From Candidatus Roizmanbacteria bacterium RIFCSPHIGHO2_02_FULL_43_11 (GTDB lineage: Bacteria; Patescibacteriota; Microgenomatia; UBA1406; HO2-37-13b), in NCBI GenBank assembly GCA_001789515.1, contig MFZT01000018.1, positions 996 to 7,674 on the forward strand: a DNA stretch of 6,679 nt. Reading direction: 5' to 3'. The translations under genes and the position numbers were made by a program. Below, piece after piece: positions 1-5,249 of the stretch (positions are counted from its first letter, which is position 1; the number at the start of each line of letters is the position of its first letter). The notes beneath the pieces are model-generated. The model was not told the DNA's origin and did no database searches. It worked only from the letters and a program-made list of their open reading frames with translations.

Positions 1-251
1 CCTTTTCGGTCAAAAATTACTCCCCGTGGCCCATCAAGCGCATATTCACGCAAACGATTGTTTTCAGCAAGATATCGATAATAGGCCCCCTTCACAATAG
101 TAAGCTGAAAGAGTCTTGCTATAAGAGTGAGAAAGGCTATAGCAACAGCAAGGGCGATAAAGTAGCGACGCGCATGAGTTTCTGGTGGACGATCAGGTTT
201 AAACTTTACGTCATAAACTGCTTTTGAGAACGGGGCTAGCTTAAAGGCCAT
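1..251 (-). CDS. mrdA: Penicillin-binding protein 2 (peptidoglycan transpeptidase), N-terminal part, cut by window edge
   Basis: Read on the minus strand from the ATG at 251-249, this gives 83 codons and stays open at the left edge. Residues 1-28 are a short cytoplasmic tail and about 31-50 form one membrane helix (FIALAVAIAFLTLIARLFQL). After it come the hallmarks of class B PBPs: an RLFQL...KGAYY..LAENNRLR stretch and PRGVIFDRKG at about 75-84, the start of the PBP dimer domain. The family cross-links peptidoglycan outside the membrane; PBP2 serves the side wall. The catalytic Ser domain lies outside the window. The AENNR/PRG pattern favours PBP2 over FtsI, but this short piece cannot fully separate them. 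The gene is divergent from the secreted protein at 320 and has a TATAAT 9 nt before its ATG. The upstream ATG pair in the -10 region is out of frame and soon meets a stop. Confidence 0.85.
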   Translation of the reverse strand, partial: MAFKLAPFSKAVYDVKFKPDRPPETHARRYFIALAVAIAFLTLIARLFQLTIVKGAYYRYLAENNRLREYALDGPRGVIFDRK

Positions 252-260
252 GGCGTCATC

Positions 261-290
261 ATTATATCGTATGAAATGAAGTCTGGCCAA
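261..290 (-). promoter_or_regulatory. Sigma-70-type promoter of the PBP2 gene
   Basis: On the minus strand the -35 is TTGGCC (290-285, four of six to consensus). An 18-nt spacer and a perfect TATAAT (266-261) follow. Only 9 nt separate the -10 from the ATG at 251, so the transcript would have a leader of about three nucleotides and no room for a Shine-Dalgarno site. Confidence 0.65.
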
Positions 291-312
291 GCTGCGGTCG
301 AGCGAGTATAAT
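284..312 (+). promoter_or_regulatory. Sigma-70-type promoter of the secreted GH-like gene; sets its start codon
   Basis: The -35 is TGGCCA (284-289), the spacer is 17 nt, and the -10 is a perfect TATAAT (307-312). The first in-frame ATG, at 311, lies inside the -10 box and so cannot be in the mRNA. The next ATG, at 320, is 7 nt after the box, where transcription should begin. Its -35 overlaps the -35 of the opposing PBP2 promoter. Confidence 0.65.
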
Positions 313-319
313 GACATAC

Positions 320-2074
320 ATGCGAAGTTGGATTGTCCTGGCAGCATCAGTTGCGTGTATCGTTGTTCTAGCTTTTGGCGCGGCTTTTAGTGTGAGCACT
401 CCGGTGGGTGCTCAGTTTGAACTTCCCAGCTGCAAAGCTGGTATTCATATGATTTCTCCATCAGATGATGACTTCAAAAATGCCGCAGCTCTACTCAACA
501 CAAATGGAGGTGCGTACTGTTGGGTCACCATTGTTATTCGCGAGGACGAAATGAACCCTGAAAATCTGCAACGTCTTCACAATCTTGCAAGAAAGTACAA
601 ATTCCAGATTATCCACCGCATTGAAAAAGGCTTCGATTCGCAGGGAAGATGGTACATGCCAGACGGTGATACTGTGCAAAAGTTTGTAACAGCAATCAAG
701 ACCATCATACCATCCCAGAAAGATGTGTATATTGTGCTTGGCAATGAACCAACTCATGCGGTAATGTGTGGTGGCTGCACACCAGAATCCTACGCGCAAT
801 GGGCAATGCAGGCTATTGACACGATCCATACTGCATTTGCGGAAGATGCAGACGTGGCTATGAATCCTGTAGTTATGCTGGCAGGCCAGGATGTGCACTC
901 TCCCGACGCGCCACCTGATTACTATGATGCTGAAAAATTTATGTCGCGCATGTTCACTGCAGAACCCAATCTCCTGTGCGAAATTGACGCTTGGGCATCA
1001 CATAACTACCCGCGCGATTTTATGCGCAACACTTTTGCAGGGAGGTATTCATTAAGAGGATATATCTGGGAACTTGCTCTTGCTCAGCGCCTTGCCCAGC
1101 GATTGGTGTCAGAGGACTGTCAGGAGCACGTCCGCCAGCTGCCCGTTTTTATTACGGAAACAGGTTATAAAGTCGGAGCTGGGGGTATAGCTGATGACTT
1201 GGCATTTCACCAGGCCCAGCAAATGTTACGTTTTTATGAAGAAGATCCGAAAGTGAGAAGCGTAACGCTTTTTGTATATCGTTCCTGCGGAATGCCATTT
1301 GAAGAGTTTGCCATAACCGGATGCAATGGAGATAAACTCAACGGAGTTGGCCAGGCATTGCTTGAGAGCCCTAAAGTAAAAGGAGAAGTTCGCCATGTGC
1401 ATAAAGCACGAACGAAGGTTGAGTGTCCATTAGAGGTTGTGGAACGTCTACCCATTGAATGTACTGTCTCAGCGGAAAACCTGGGCACTGATACATGGCA
1501 AAATATCGGTGGTGAGTACTCATTGAGCTTGATTGGCTATCAATCCAGCGGTCCAGATGGACAAGTATATTCGTTTACTCGATTTAGAGAAGTACAGCCG
1601 GGAGAAACGCTATCAGCCAACCTTACGTACAACCCTGGGGAGCAGCAGGGAGCGCACACCTTACAGATTGGTCTGTCCAGGGAGGGCCGGGTACTTCTGG
1701 GGCTGGCAACAGTTGGGCTTGACGTCAACGCTGCTCCGGAGATGACTCTCAAAGTAAATACTATTCTCGGCTCACCTGTGCAGTCTGCGTCTAAATCTGC
1801 TCAAGTGCAAATTTTTGATGATCAGGACCGCATACTCTTTCGCAAGCCTGTTGTAATTGAGAATGGAGCAGGAGTTGTCGGGACAGTCGAAAATGTTGGT
1901 TTAAGCGGTTGTTATCGAGCCGTGCTGCTTGTTGACGGGAACTTGCCTGTCCAGAAAGCATGTGTGGACTTTGAGAAAGGGATGAACATCATTGAGATGC
2001 CACGTCTTTTGCCTGTAGATCGGGACAATGATGGGAAGTTGTCGTTGTCAGATATATTAGGGAGGTATAGATAG
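320..2074 (+). CDS. Secreted clan GH-A-like glycoside hydrolase with Ig-like and dockerin-type C-terminal domains
   Basis: This encodes a 584-aa exported protein. Residues 1-31 look like a signal peptide: MRSW, a hydrophobic core, then a likely cut after Val-Gly-Ala31. About 35-350 reads as a TIM barrel of clan GH-A type, with GNEP giving the presumed acid/base Glu143, a SHNYP motif at His228-Tyr230, and ITETGY giving the presumed nucleophile Glu280. About 365-470 is beta-rich and Ig-like (NLGTDTW with Trp393). About 475-560 is a second beta domain. The tail holds one EF-hand/dockerin loop, DRDNDGKLSLSD (567-578), followed by a short helix. Some ten Cys in the mature part fit an extracytoplasmic location. 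It probably cleaves a glycan, substrate unknown. The single dockerin-like loop could bind calcium or help anchoring, and I see no cohesin here. The 320 start is preferred because the ATG at 311 lies inside the -10 box. No GH family number can be assigned by eye. Confidence 0.75.
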   Translation: MRSWIVLAASVACIVVLAFGAAFSVSTPVGAQFELPSCKAGIHMISPSDDDFKNAAALLNTNGGAYCWVTIVIREDEMNPENLQRLHNLARKYKFQIIHRIEKGFDSQGRWYMPDGDTVQKFVTAIKTIIPSQKDVYIVLGNEPTHAVMCGGCTPESYAQWAMQAIDTIHTAFAEDADVAMNPVVMLAGQDVHSPDAPPDYYDAEKFMSRMFTAEPNLLCEIDAWASHNYPRDFMRNTFAGRYSLRGYIWELALAQRLAQRLVSEDCQEHVRQLPVFITETGYKVGAGGIADDLAFHQAQQMLRFYEEDPKVRSVTLFVYRSCGMPFEEFAITGCNGDKLNGVGQALLESPKVKGEVRHVHKARTKVECPLEVVERLPIECTVSAENLGTDTWQNIGGEYSLSLIGYQSSGPDGQVYSFTRFREVQPGETLSANLTYNPGEQQGAHTLQIGLSREGRVLLGLATVGLDVNAAPEMTLKVNTILGSPVQSASKSAQVQIFDDQDRILFRKPVVIENGAGVVGTVENVGLSGCYRAVLLVDGNLPVQKACVDFEKGMNIIEMPRLLPVDRDNDGKLSLSDILGRYR

Positions 2075-2166
2075 AGGGATAGAGGGCATGGGGGTGTGGA
2101 AGGGTGGAGGGATAGAGGGATGGAAGTATAGAGGGTGAAGAGCGTGGGGGTGAAGGAGGTGGGGGG
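2065..2166 (+). repeat. G-rich purine tandem array at a convergent gene junction
   Basis: Almost all bases are G, A or T, with only two C before the end, and runs of three to six G recur throughout. The 8-mer ATAGAGGG occurs exactly at 2071-2078, 2079-2086, 2112-2119 and 2128-2135. A longer, imperfect unit of about 60 bp also seems duplicated (GTATAG at 2065 and 2126, each followed by a GTGGGGGTG-like block). The first 8-mer contains the TAG stop of the secreted-protein gene, so the last residues of that protein are encoded at the array edge. The G runs could form quadruplexes. No convincing gene lies here. Confidence 0.7.
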
Positions 2167-2206
2167 CGATCTCAAATCTGAGTTTAGGCGAACAAAATCA
2201 TATTTA

Positions 2207-2272
2207 GCTACTCTCGGTGGCTTTCTGAGCTACTCTCTTTGGGTATCTTGGCTACTCTCGGTGGCTTTCGGC
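2207..2272. repeat. 22-bp tandem repeat, three units, overlapping the 3' end of rpe
   Basis: The units start at 2207, 2229 and 2251. Units 1 and 3 share the exact 19-mer gctactctcggtggctttc (20 of 22 positions overall). Unit 2 matches unit 1 at 16 of 22, including the first nine bases. Read on the minus strand, unit 3 encodes the last residues of Rpe and its TAG stop (2254-2252). Units 2 and 1 repeat the GAGAGTAG end downstream of the gene. It looks like tandem duplication of the gene's own 3' end. Between this array and the G-rich one (2167-2206) I see only a weak 4-bp-stem hairpin. Confidence 0.8.
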
Positions 2273-2986
2273 CTCATCAATGAGCTTCTCTAGGGCTCTG
2301 AGACGGCCCGCTGGTTTCTCGCGCAAAAAACTCCCAGGGCAAATCGCGTCTGGCCAGTACCTGTTCTGCAAAATGATCGGTAGCGTATGCTCGTTGACCC
2401 CGCCATCTATTTGAATACTTCCCATATAACCAGCCTCCCGGAGAGTTGCTATATGTTCAAGTTGGCTTGGCATAAAAGGTCGTCCCTGAGCCCCAGGTTG
2501 AACAGTCATAATTTGAATGACAGGAAACGCGAGGACACTGTGAAGGTATTGCGCAAGCGGCGTTTCTGGACTAATCGCGATACCAAACTCAAAAGGGAAC
2601 GCGGACTTGAGCTTGGCATAAAGATCTATATGCTCGTCATAATCAGCCCACGCTATTGCAGCTTCAAGGTGGACGATAACAAGTTGAATGTCAAATGCCT
2701 GTTCTTTCCCCAATGACTCTATATGATGGGGAATATCAGATACCATCAAGTGGAACTCACAGGAAATGGACCTTAAGGATTTTGAATTAGGGAAAGATTG
2801 AGACTTTAGGAGAAAATCGGATTTGTTGGGAGATTTGGACAGCGTATCTATACTTACTGTCTCCCCATCAACAAACTGGCCATCTGCAATATCAATTTGG
2901 AAATACTGAAACACAGAAGAAAGATTTGCAATTTGTTTATATAATGCTTCAGCAGATTGCTCAAGAATAGTCGGAAAAATCTTCAT
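2252..2986 (-). CDS. rpe: Ribulose-phosphate 3-epimerase-like protein
   Basis: This 244-aa protein is slightly longer than the family norm of about 220-230. Rpe interconverts D-ribulose-5-P and D-xylulose-5-P in the cytoplasmic pentose phosphate pathway, using a TIM barrel with a bound divalent metal. Motifs in order are PTIL (5-8, for the usual PSIL), QIDIADGQFV (30-39, for HxDxMDGxFV), FHLMV (78-82), HLEA (106-109), MTVQPGAQGRPF (160-171, for MSVNPGFGGQ) and IDGGV (193-197). Metal ligands Asp32, His79 and Asp194 are present, but the first His is Gln30. The phosphate-binding GS near the C-terminus is seen as CPGSFLR. Residues 42-75 include an extra Ser/Lys-rich stretch between the FV and FHLMV motifs. 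The start codon overlaps the rpiB stop (ATGA), so translation is probably coupled. The last codons lie in a 22-bp repeat. The fold call is strong; exact substrate and activity are less sure because of Gln30 and the altered PGFGG loop. Confidence 0.82.
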   Translation of the reverse strand: MKIFPTILEQSAEALYKQIANLSSVFQYFQIDIADGQFVDGETVSIDTLSKSPNKSDFLLKSQSFPNSKSLRSISCEFHLMVSDIPHHIESLGKEQAFDIQLVIVHLEAAIAWADYDEHIDLYAKLKSAFPFEFGIAISPETPLAQYLHSVLAFPVIQIMTVQPGAQGRPFMPSQLEHIATLREAGYMGSIQIDGGVNEHTLPIILQNRYWPDAICPGSFLREKPAGRLRALEKLIDEAESHRE

Positions 2987-3603
2987 GCAATCATGTCCAA
3001 CTTCTCCCTTCGGCGAATATATTGCTCATTATTGTCAGGTTCTGTTGTGAAAAACCTCAAGATGATACTGTGTGCATCATCTTCTGATAGCATTTCCGAC
3101 GCAAGTGCGAGTACATTTGCATGATCGTGTGTTCTTGCGTGTTCAGCATGAGCTTGGGATATGCAAAGAGCACAACGAATCCCCCTGAAACGATTTGCTG
3201 CAATTGTAACGCCAATACCTGAGCCACAAATCACAATCCCCATCGCTTTTTCTTGTACTTCTTCTTGTTCACTTCCTTGAAGATCCGATTTTTGGGGTTT
3301 TAGGATCGATTGTGCGCTTTGAAGCTTCACTGTTGGAGAGTCTGAGTGGGATGGCTCTGACTTCTTGGGCACTGCTGTGAGCTGGATGCTTTGGGGCTCT
3401 ACGAGTGTCTGAGTGCTTAAGTGGGGTCGGTTTTCTGCAAGAACCTGTTCGCACACCCGGGCCGTGAAGTCAACATAGTCGTCGGAAGCATCTTCAACCA
3501 TGTCCCCACAATCTATGGTCTCATACCCCTGATGCTGCAACCAAGCAAGGAGGTGTTCTTTAAGATCAAACCCGCGATGATCCGCGCCAAGGAAGATTTT
3601 CAT
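2983..3603 (-). CDS. rpiB: Ribose-5-phosphate isomerase B with a ~60-residue low-complexity insert
   Basis: RpiB interconverts ribulose-5-P and ribose-5-P. The N-terminal part matches the family: GADHRGFDLKEHL (6-18), then YETIDCGD and DYVDFTARVCEQV. The second part, from residue 121, also matches closely: MGIVICGSGIGVTIAANR (catalytic Cys126), GIRCALC, and THDHANVLAL (presumed general acid His159). The usual length is about 145-150 aa; this one has 206. The excess is one block, about 59-120, rich in Ser, Gln, Lys, Pro and Glu, placed just before the catalytic strand. The block keeps the frame and the rest is well conserved, so the enzyme is probably active with a disordered loop. It is first in a two-gene operon with rpe (4-nt ATGA overlap). 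Its ATG lies 6 nt after a perfect TATAAT, predicting a leaderless mRNA. Confidence 0.92.
   Translation of the reverse strand: MKIFLGADHRGFDLKEHLLAWLQHQGYETIDCGDMVEDASDDYVDFTARVCEQVLAENRPHLSTQTLVEPQSIQLTAVPKKSEPSHSDSPTVKLQSAQSILKPQKSDLQGSEQEEVQEKAMGIVICGSGIGVTIAANRFRGIRCALCISQAHAEHARTHDHANVLALASEMLSEDDAHSIILRFFTTEPDNNEQYIRRREKLDMIA
3244..3429 (-). other. In-frame Ser/Gln/Lys/Pro-rich insert within rpiB (residues about 59-120)
   Basis: Compared with the family pattern, this segment is additional. It has a weak internal repeat with a 24-residue offset: QSxQ....PxKSE at 71-83 and QSxQ....PxKSD at 95-107. At DNA level GTCTGAGTG occurs at 3340-3348 and 3407-3415. No terminal inverted repeats, intein motifs or intron structure are visible. 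Confidence 0.7.
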
Positions 3604-3609
3604 ACGGAC

Positions 3610-3618
3610 ATTATAGCA
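3610..3618 (-). promoter_or_regulatory. Extended -10 promoter of the rpiB-rpe operon
   Basis: The minus strand reads TGC-TATAAT (3618-3610), a perfect -10 with the TGn extension. The ATG follows after 6 nt, so the A of the ATG is the predicted first base of the mRNA. No good -35 is found at 16-19 nt, which the extended -10 can compensate for. The large palindrome 3618-3644 sits directly over the -35 region. Confidence 0.65.
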
Positions 3619-3644
3619 GGTCGGTCATGATTCATGATCGACCT
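3618..3644. repeat. 27-bp palindrome between rpiB and the transposase gene (REP-like element or operator)
   Basis: The arms are AGGTCGGTCATGA (3618-3630) and TCATGATCGACCT (3632-3644) around a single central T. All 13 positions pair, one of them as G-T. It lies 29 nt before the transposase ATG and over the -35 region of the rpiB promoter. REP elements are hairpins found next to their transposase (RAYT) genes, so a REP role is plausible. A repressor operator for the divergent pair is an equal alternative. No poly-T tract follows, so it is not a normal terminator. Confidence 0.75.
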
Positions 3645-3648
3645 CGGA
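3627..3648 (+). repeat. Left copy of a 22-nt direct repeat flanking the transposase gene
   Basis: It begins with ATGA and contains CATGA and GACCTCG. It matches 4329-4350 at 17 of 22 positions with an offset of 702 nt. The copy forms the right half of the palindrome. It opens a short frame, MIHDRPRRF..., that resembles the first residues of the downstream TatD (MNHDGPRTTF). That frame ends after 24 codons and overlaps the transposase start in another frame. Confidence 0.5.
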
Positions 3649-3673
3649 GATTTCACGAAAATTTCATAAGCAT

Positions 3674-3690
3674 ATGCCAAGATATGGCAT
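3674..3690 (+). promoter_or_regulatory. Possible hairpin covering the transposase start codon
   Basis: ATGCCA (3674-3679) and TGGCAT (3685-3690) pair perfectly around a 5-nt loop, with a further T-G pair at 3673/3691. The stem contains the start codon. IS200/IS605-type transposases are known to be kept low by structures that hide the translation start, so a similar brake is possible here. No Shine-Dalgarno site is at useful spacing; GGAG at 3646-3649 is 24 nt away. Only a weak -10-like TTTCAT (3662-3667) precedes the ATG. Confidence 0.4.
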
Positions 3691-4339
3691 GCCATCACTA
3701 AACCGCAATAAATTATTTGCAGCAGGAGCCGCTTATCATATCTATAACAGAGGTGTGAATAAACTCCCGATTTTTTTCACAAAAAAAGACTACGTTACGT
3801 ATATTACATTTCTACAAGATTACCTGATGCCGAGAGATGTCAGAATCAAAGAGGCGTCAAAGCGGTACGCAGGGAGACATCTGAACAAAAGACTTACCAG
3901 ATTAGTAAACGTCCCGGATTTTAGCAAGGAAATTGAACTTTTAAGCTACTGCTTAATGCCAAACCACATCCACCTTGTCCTTATACAAAAGGAGGCTCAT
4001 GATATGACGCGACTGATGAGGTGTCTTCACACATCGTACGCTCGATATTTTAACCAGCGCTATCAACGTGTCGGTAATATATTTCAAGATATATACAAGG
4101 CAGGGCTGCTTCGTAGAAACAGGTCTATTGTGAGAGCTGCGCGTTATGTCCATAGAAACCCCATTCCAATATGCCAGGATATAAAGACGTATTTATGGTC
4201 GAGCTTTCGGTATCATACGAAGCAGAAACATTTAAGTTGGATTCATACAGAAAAACTTGAACGCATCTTTGAAAAATCGTCCTTCAGAACAAGCTATAAT
4301 AACTATACCGACTTTGTCGAAGATCAACATGAACCATGA
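3674..4339 (+). CDS. REP-associated tyrosine transposase (Y1_Tnp family, RAYT/IS200-like)
   Basis: This intact 221-aa protein is of normal RAYT length. Motifs in order are YHIYNRGVNKLPIFF (21-35), the first strand and family signature; YCLMPNHIHLVLI (92-104) with the HUH metal-binding pair His98 and His100; SYARYFNQRYQRVGNIFQ (121-138), where Tyr122 or Tyr125 is the presumed nucleophile; and ARYVHRNP...WSSFRYH (156-181), the C-terminal signature. Such HUH nucleases cut and join single-stranded DNA at hairpins. RAYTs act on REP hairpins and are often single-copy, domesticated genes. A palindrome lies just upstream. The 3' end overlaps tatD by 11 nt, and a motif at the overlap is repeated before the gene. 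The ATG at 3689 (Met6) is an alternative start. All key residues are present with no frameshift, so it may be functional. Confidence 0.92.
   Translation: MPRYGMPSLNRNKLFAAGAAYHIYNRGVNKLPIFFTKKDYVTYITFLQDYLMPRDVRIKEASKRYAGRHLNKRLTRLVNVPDFSKEIELLSYCLMPNHIHLVLIQKEAHDMTRLMRCLHTSYARYFNQRYQRVGNIFQDIYKAGLLRRNRSIVRAARYVHRNPIPICQDIKTYLWSSFRYHTKQKHLSWIHTEKLERIFEKSSFRTSYNNYTDFVEDQHEP
4269..4300 (+). promoter_or_regulatory. Possible internal promoter for tatD inside the transposase gene
   Basis: TTGAAA (4269-4274), a long 20-nt spacer and a perfect TATAAT (4295-4300) lie 28 nt before the tatD ATG. It would give tatD transcription independent of the transposase. The spacer is longer than ideal and the site lies in AT-rich coding sequence, so a chance match is possible. 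Confidence 0.35.
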
Positions 4340-4350
4340 CGGACCTCGAA
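4329..4350 (+). repeat. Right copy of the 22-nt direct repeat, containing the tatD start codon
   Basis: It shares ATGA, CATGA and GACCTCG with the left copy in the same spacing (17 of 22). It begins exactly at the tatD ATG and includes the transposase stop (4337-4339). It is also the right part of a degenerate inverted repeat, 4317-4349: TCGA ends, with CATG/CATG around AAC in the middle. Confidence 0.5.
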
Positions 4351-5249
4351 CAACATTCGACACGCACACGCACCTGCACTTTCCGGCGCTGGCTCCCCTT
4401 GAGCAGCTTCTCTCTCGGGCGCGAGAGGCTGGCGTGAAGTACATTCTCACCGCAGGTGTGGATCTGAGAACTTCACAAAGGGCGGTCGAAATCGCAGAGG
4501 CATATCCTGGAGTCTATGCAGCGGTCGGTATACATCCTGGCAATCTTGCACAGGGCTATCAAAACGCTCTTGCAGAAAACATCGATGCACTAAAAGGCAT
4601 TGCGTTGTCGTCAGAGAAAGTGGTGGCGATTGGCGAGATTGGTCTTGACCGCCACATTTTGAGCGAGGTCTTAAGCAGAGGCGACAAAAATCCTGAGGAT
4701 GTGCAATCAGGACAGAATCCGAGTATAAGCCCAAAAGCTGCAAATGAGCAGGTGTTTGCACTCCAAAAAGCCTACTTCAAGGCTCAATTCAAGTTGGCTG
4801 TTACATTGCAAAAGTCGATTATCATACACAATAGGGAGGCGGCCGAAGATCTCTTGAATATTCTGAGTGACGTATGGGATGCTTCGTGCAGGGATAGGGT
4901 GGTTCTTCATTGTTGTGAGGCTCGCCAGGAGTTACTCGATTATGCGATTGCGCACGATGTATTCATTGGGATTGATGGGGATGTAACCTATAGTCGAAAG
5001 AAGCAGGATTTCGTCAAGAGGGTTCCTTTGGATAGACTGGTATTGGAGACGGACTCGCCGTTCTTGACTCCAGAGCCTATAAAAAGGGAGAGGAGCATCA
5101 ATGAGCCGAGTAATCTTGTTGTGATAGATAGGGCTGTTCAGCAGCTACGCGCGGAGACTACAGAGGAAGCAGCTACACAGGAATCTGGGGCTTTTTTCAC
5201 AAATCAAGTCACGGAAAATGCGCTAAAACTTTTTCAAATGAGCACCTGA
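4329..5249 (+). CDS. tatD: TatD-family metal-dependent hydrolase (DNase)
   Basis: This 306-aa amidohydrolase-fold protein has the full TatD ligand set: FDTHTH (10-15, His13 and His15), GEIGLD (102-107, Glu103), IIHNREA (165-171, His167), VVLHC (191-195, His194) and ETDSPFL (240-246, Asp242), then the family's NEP signature near SINEPSNLV. TatD proteins are cytoplasmic 3'-5' nucleases acting on DNA or RNA. The usual length is about 255-265 aa. The excess lies mainly between GLD and the next helix (about 110-140, SRGDKNPEDVQSGQNPSISP), with a smaller extra stretch near the C-terminus. The start at 4329 places the DTHTH motif at the usual distance; the frame is open upstream to an ATG at 4257, but that would add 24 residues from inside the transposase gene. 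It overlaps the transposase by 11 nt. The stop codon is the first TGA of an 11-bp tandem array. Confidence 0.93.
   Translation: MNHDGPRTTFDTHTHLHFPALAPLEQLLSRAREAGVKYILTAGVDLRTSQRAVEIAEAYPGVYAAVGIHPGNLAQGYQNALAENIDALKGIALSSEKVVAIGEIGLDRHILSEVLSRGDKNPEDVQSGQNPSISPKAANEQVFALQKAYFKAQFKLAVTLQKSIIIHNREAAEDLLNILSDVWDASCRDRVVLHCCEARQELLDYAIAHDVFIGIDGDVTYSRKKQDFVKRVPLDRLVLETDSPFLTPEPIKRERSINEPSNLVVIDRAVQQLRAETTEEAATQESGAFFTNQVTENALKLFQMST

Noticed and set aside
311..319. ATG at 311 as start of the secreted GH-like protein
   Set aside because: It lies inside the TATAAT -10 box (307-312), so it would not be in the transcript; the ATG at 320 also gives a cleaner signal peptide.
2171..2184. CTCA/TGAG hairpin as a terminator between the GH gene and rpe
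   Set aside because: Only a 4-bp stem and no T tract on either strand.
2387..2716. 109-codon plus-strand frame inside rpe, and similar long antisense frames in the GH, tatD and ychF genes
   Set aside because: They are shadows of strongly supported coding sequences; their products show no domain-like pattern.
3244..3429. Intein, group I/II intron or frameshift in rpiB
   Set aside because: The segment is in frame, too short for an intein, lacks intron or intein motifs, and both flanks match RpiB without loss.
4257..4328. N-terminal extension of TatD from an ATG at 4257
   Set aside because: The 24 extra residues are out-of-frame transposase sequence; the family's DTHxH motif normally sits close to the N-terminus, which the 4329 start satisfies.
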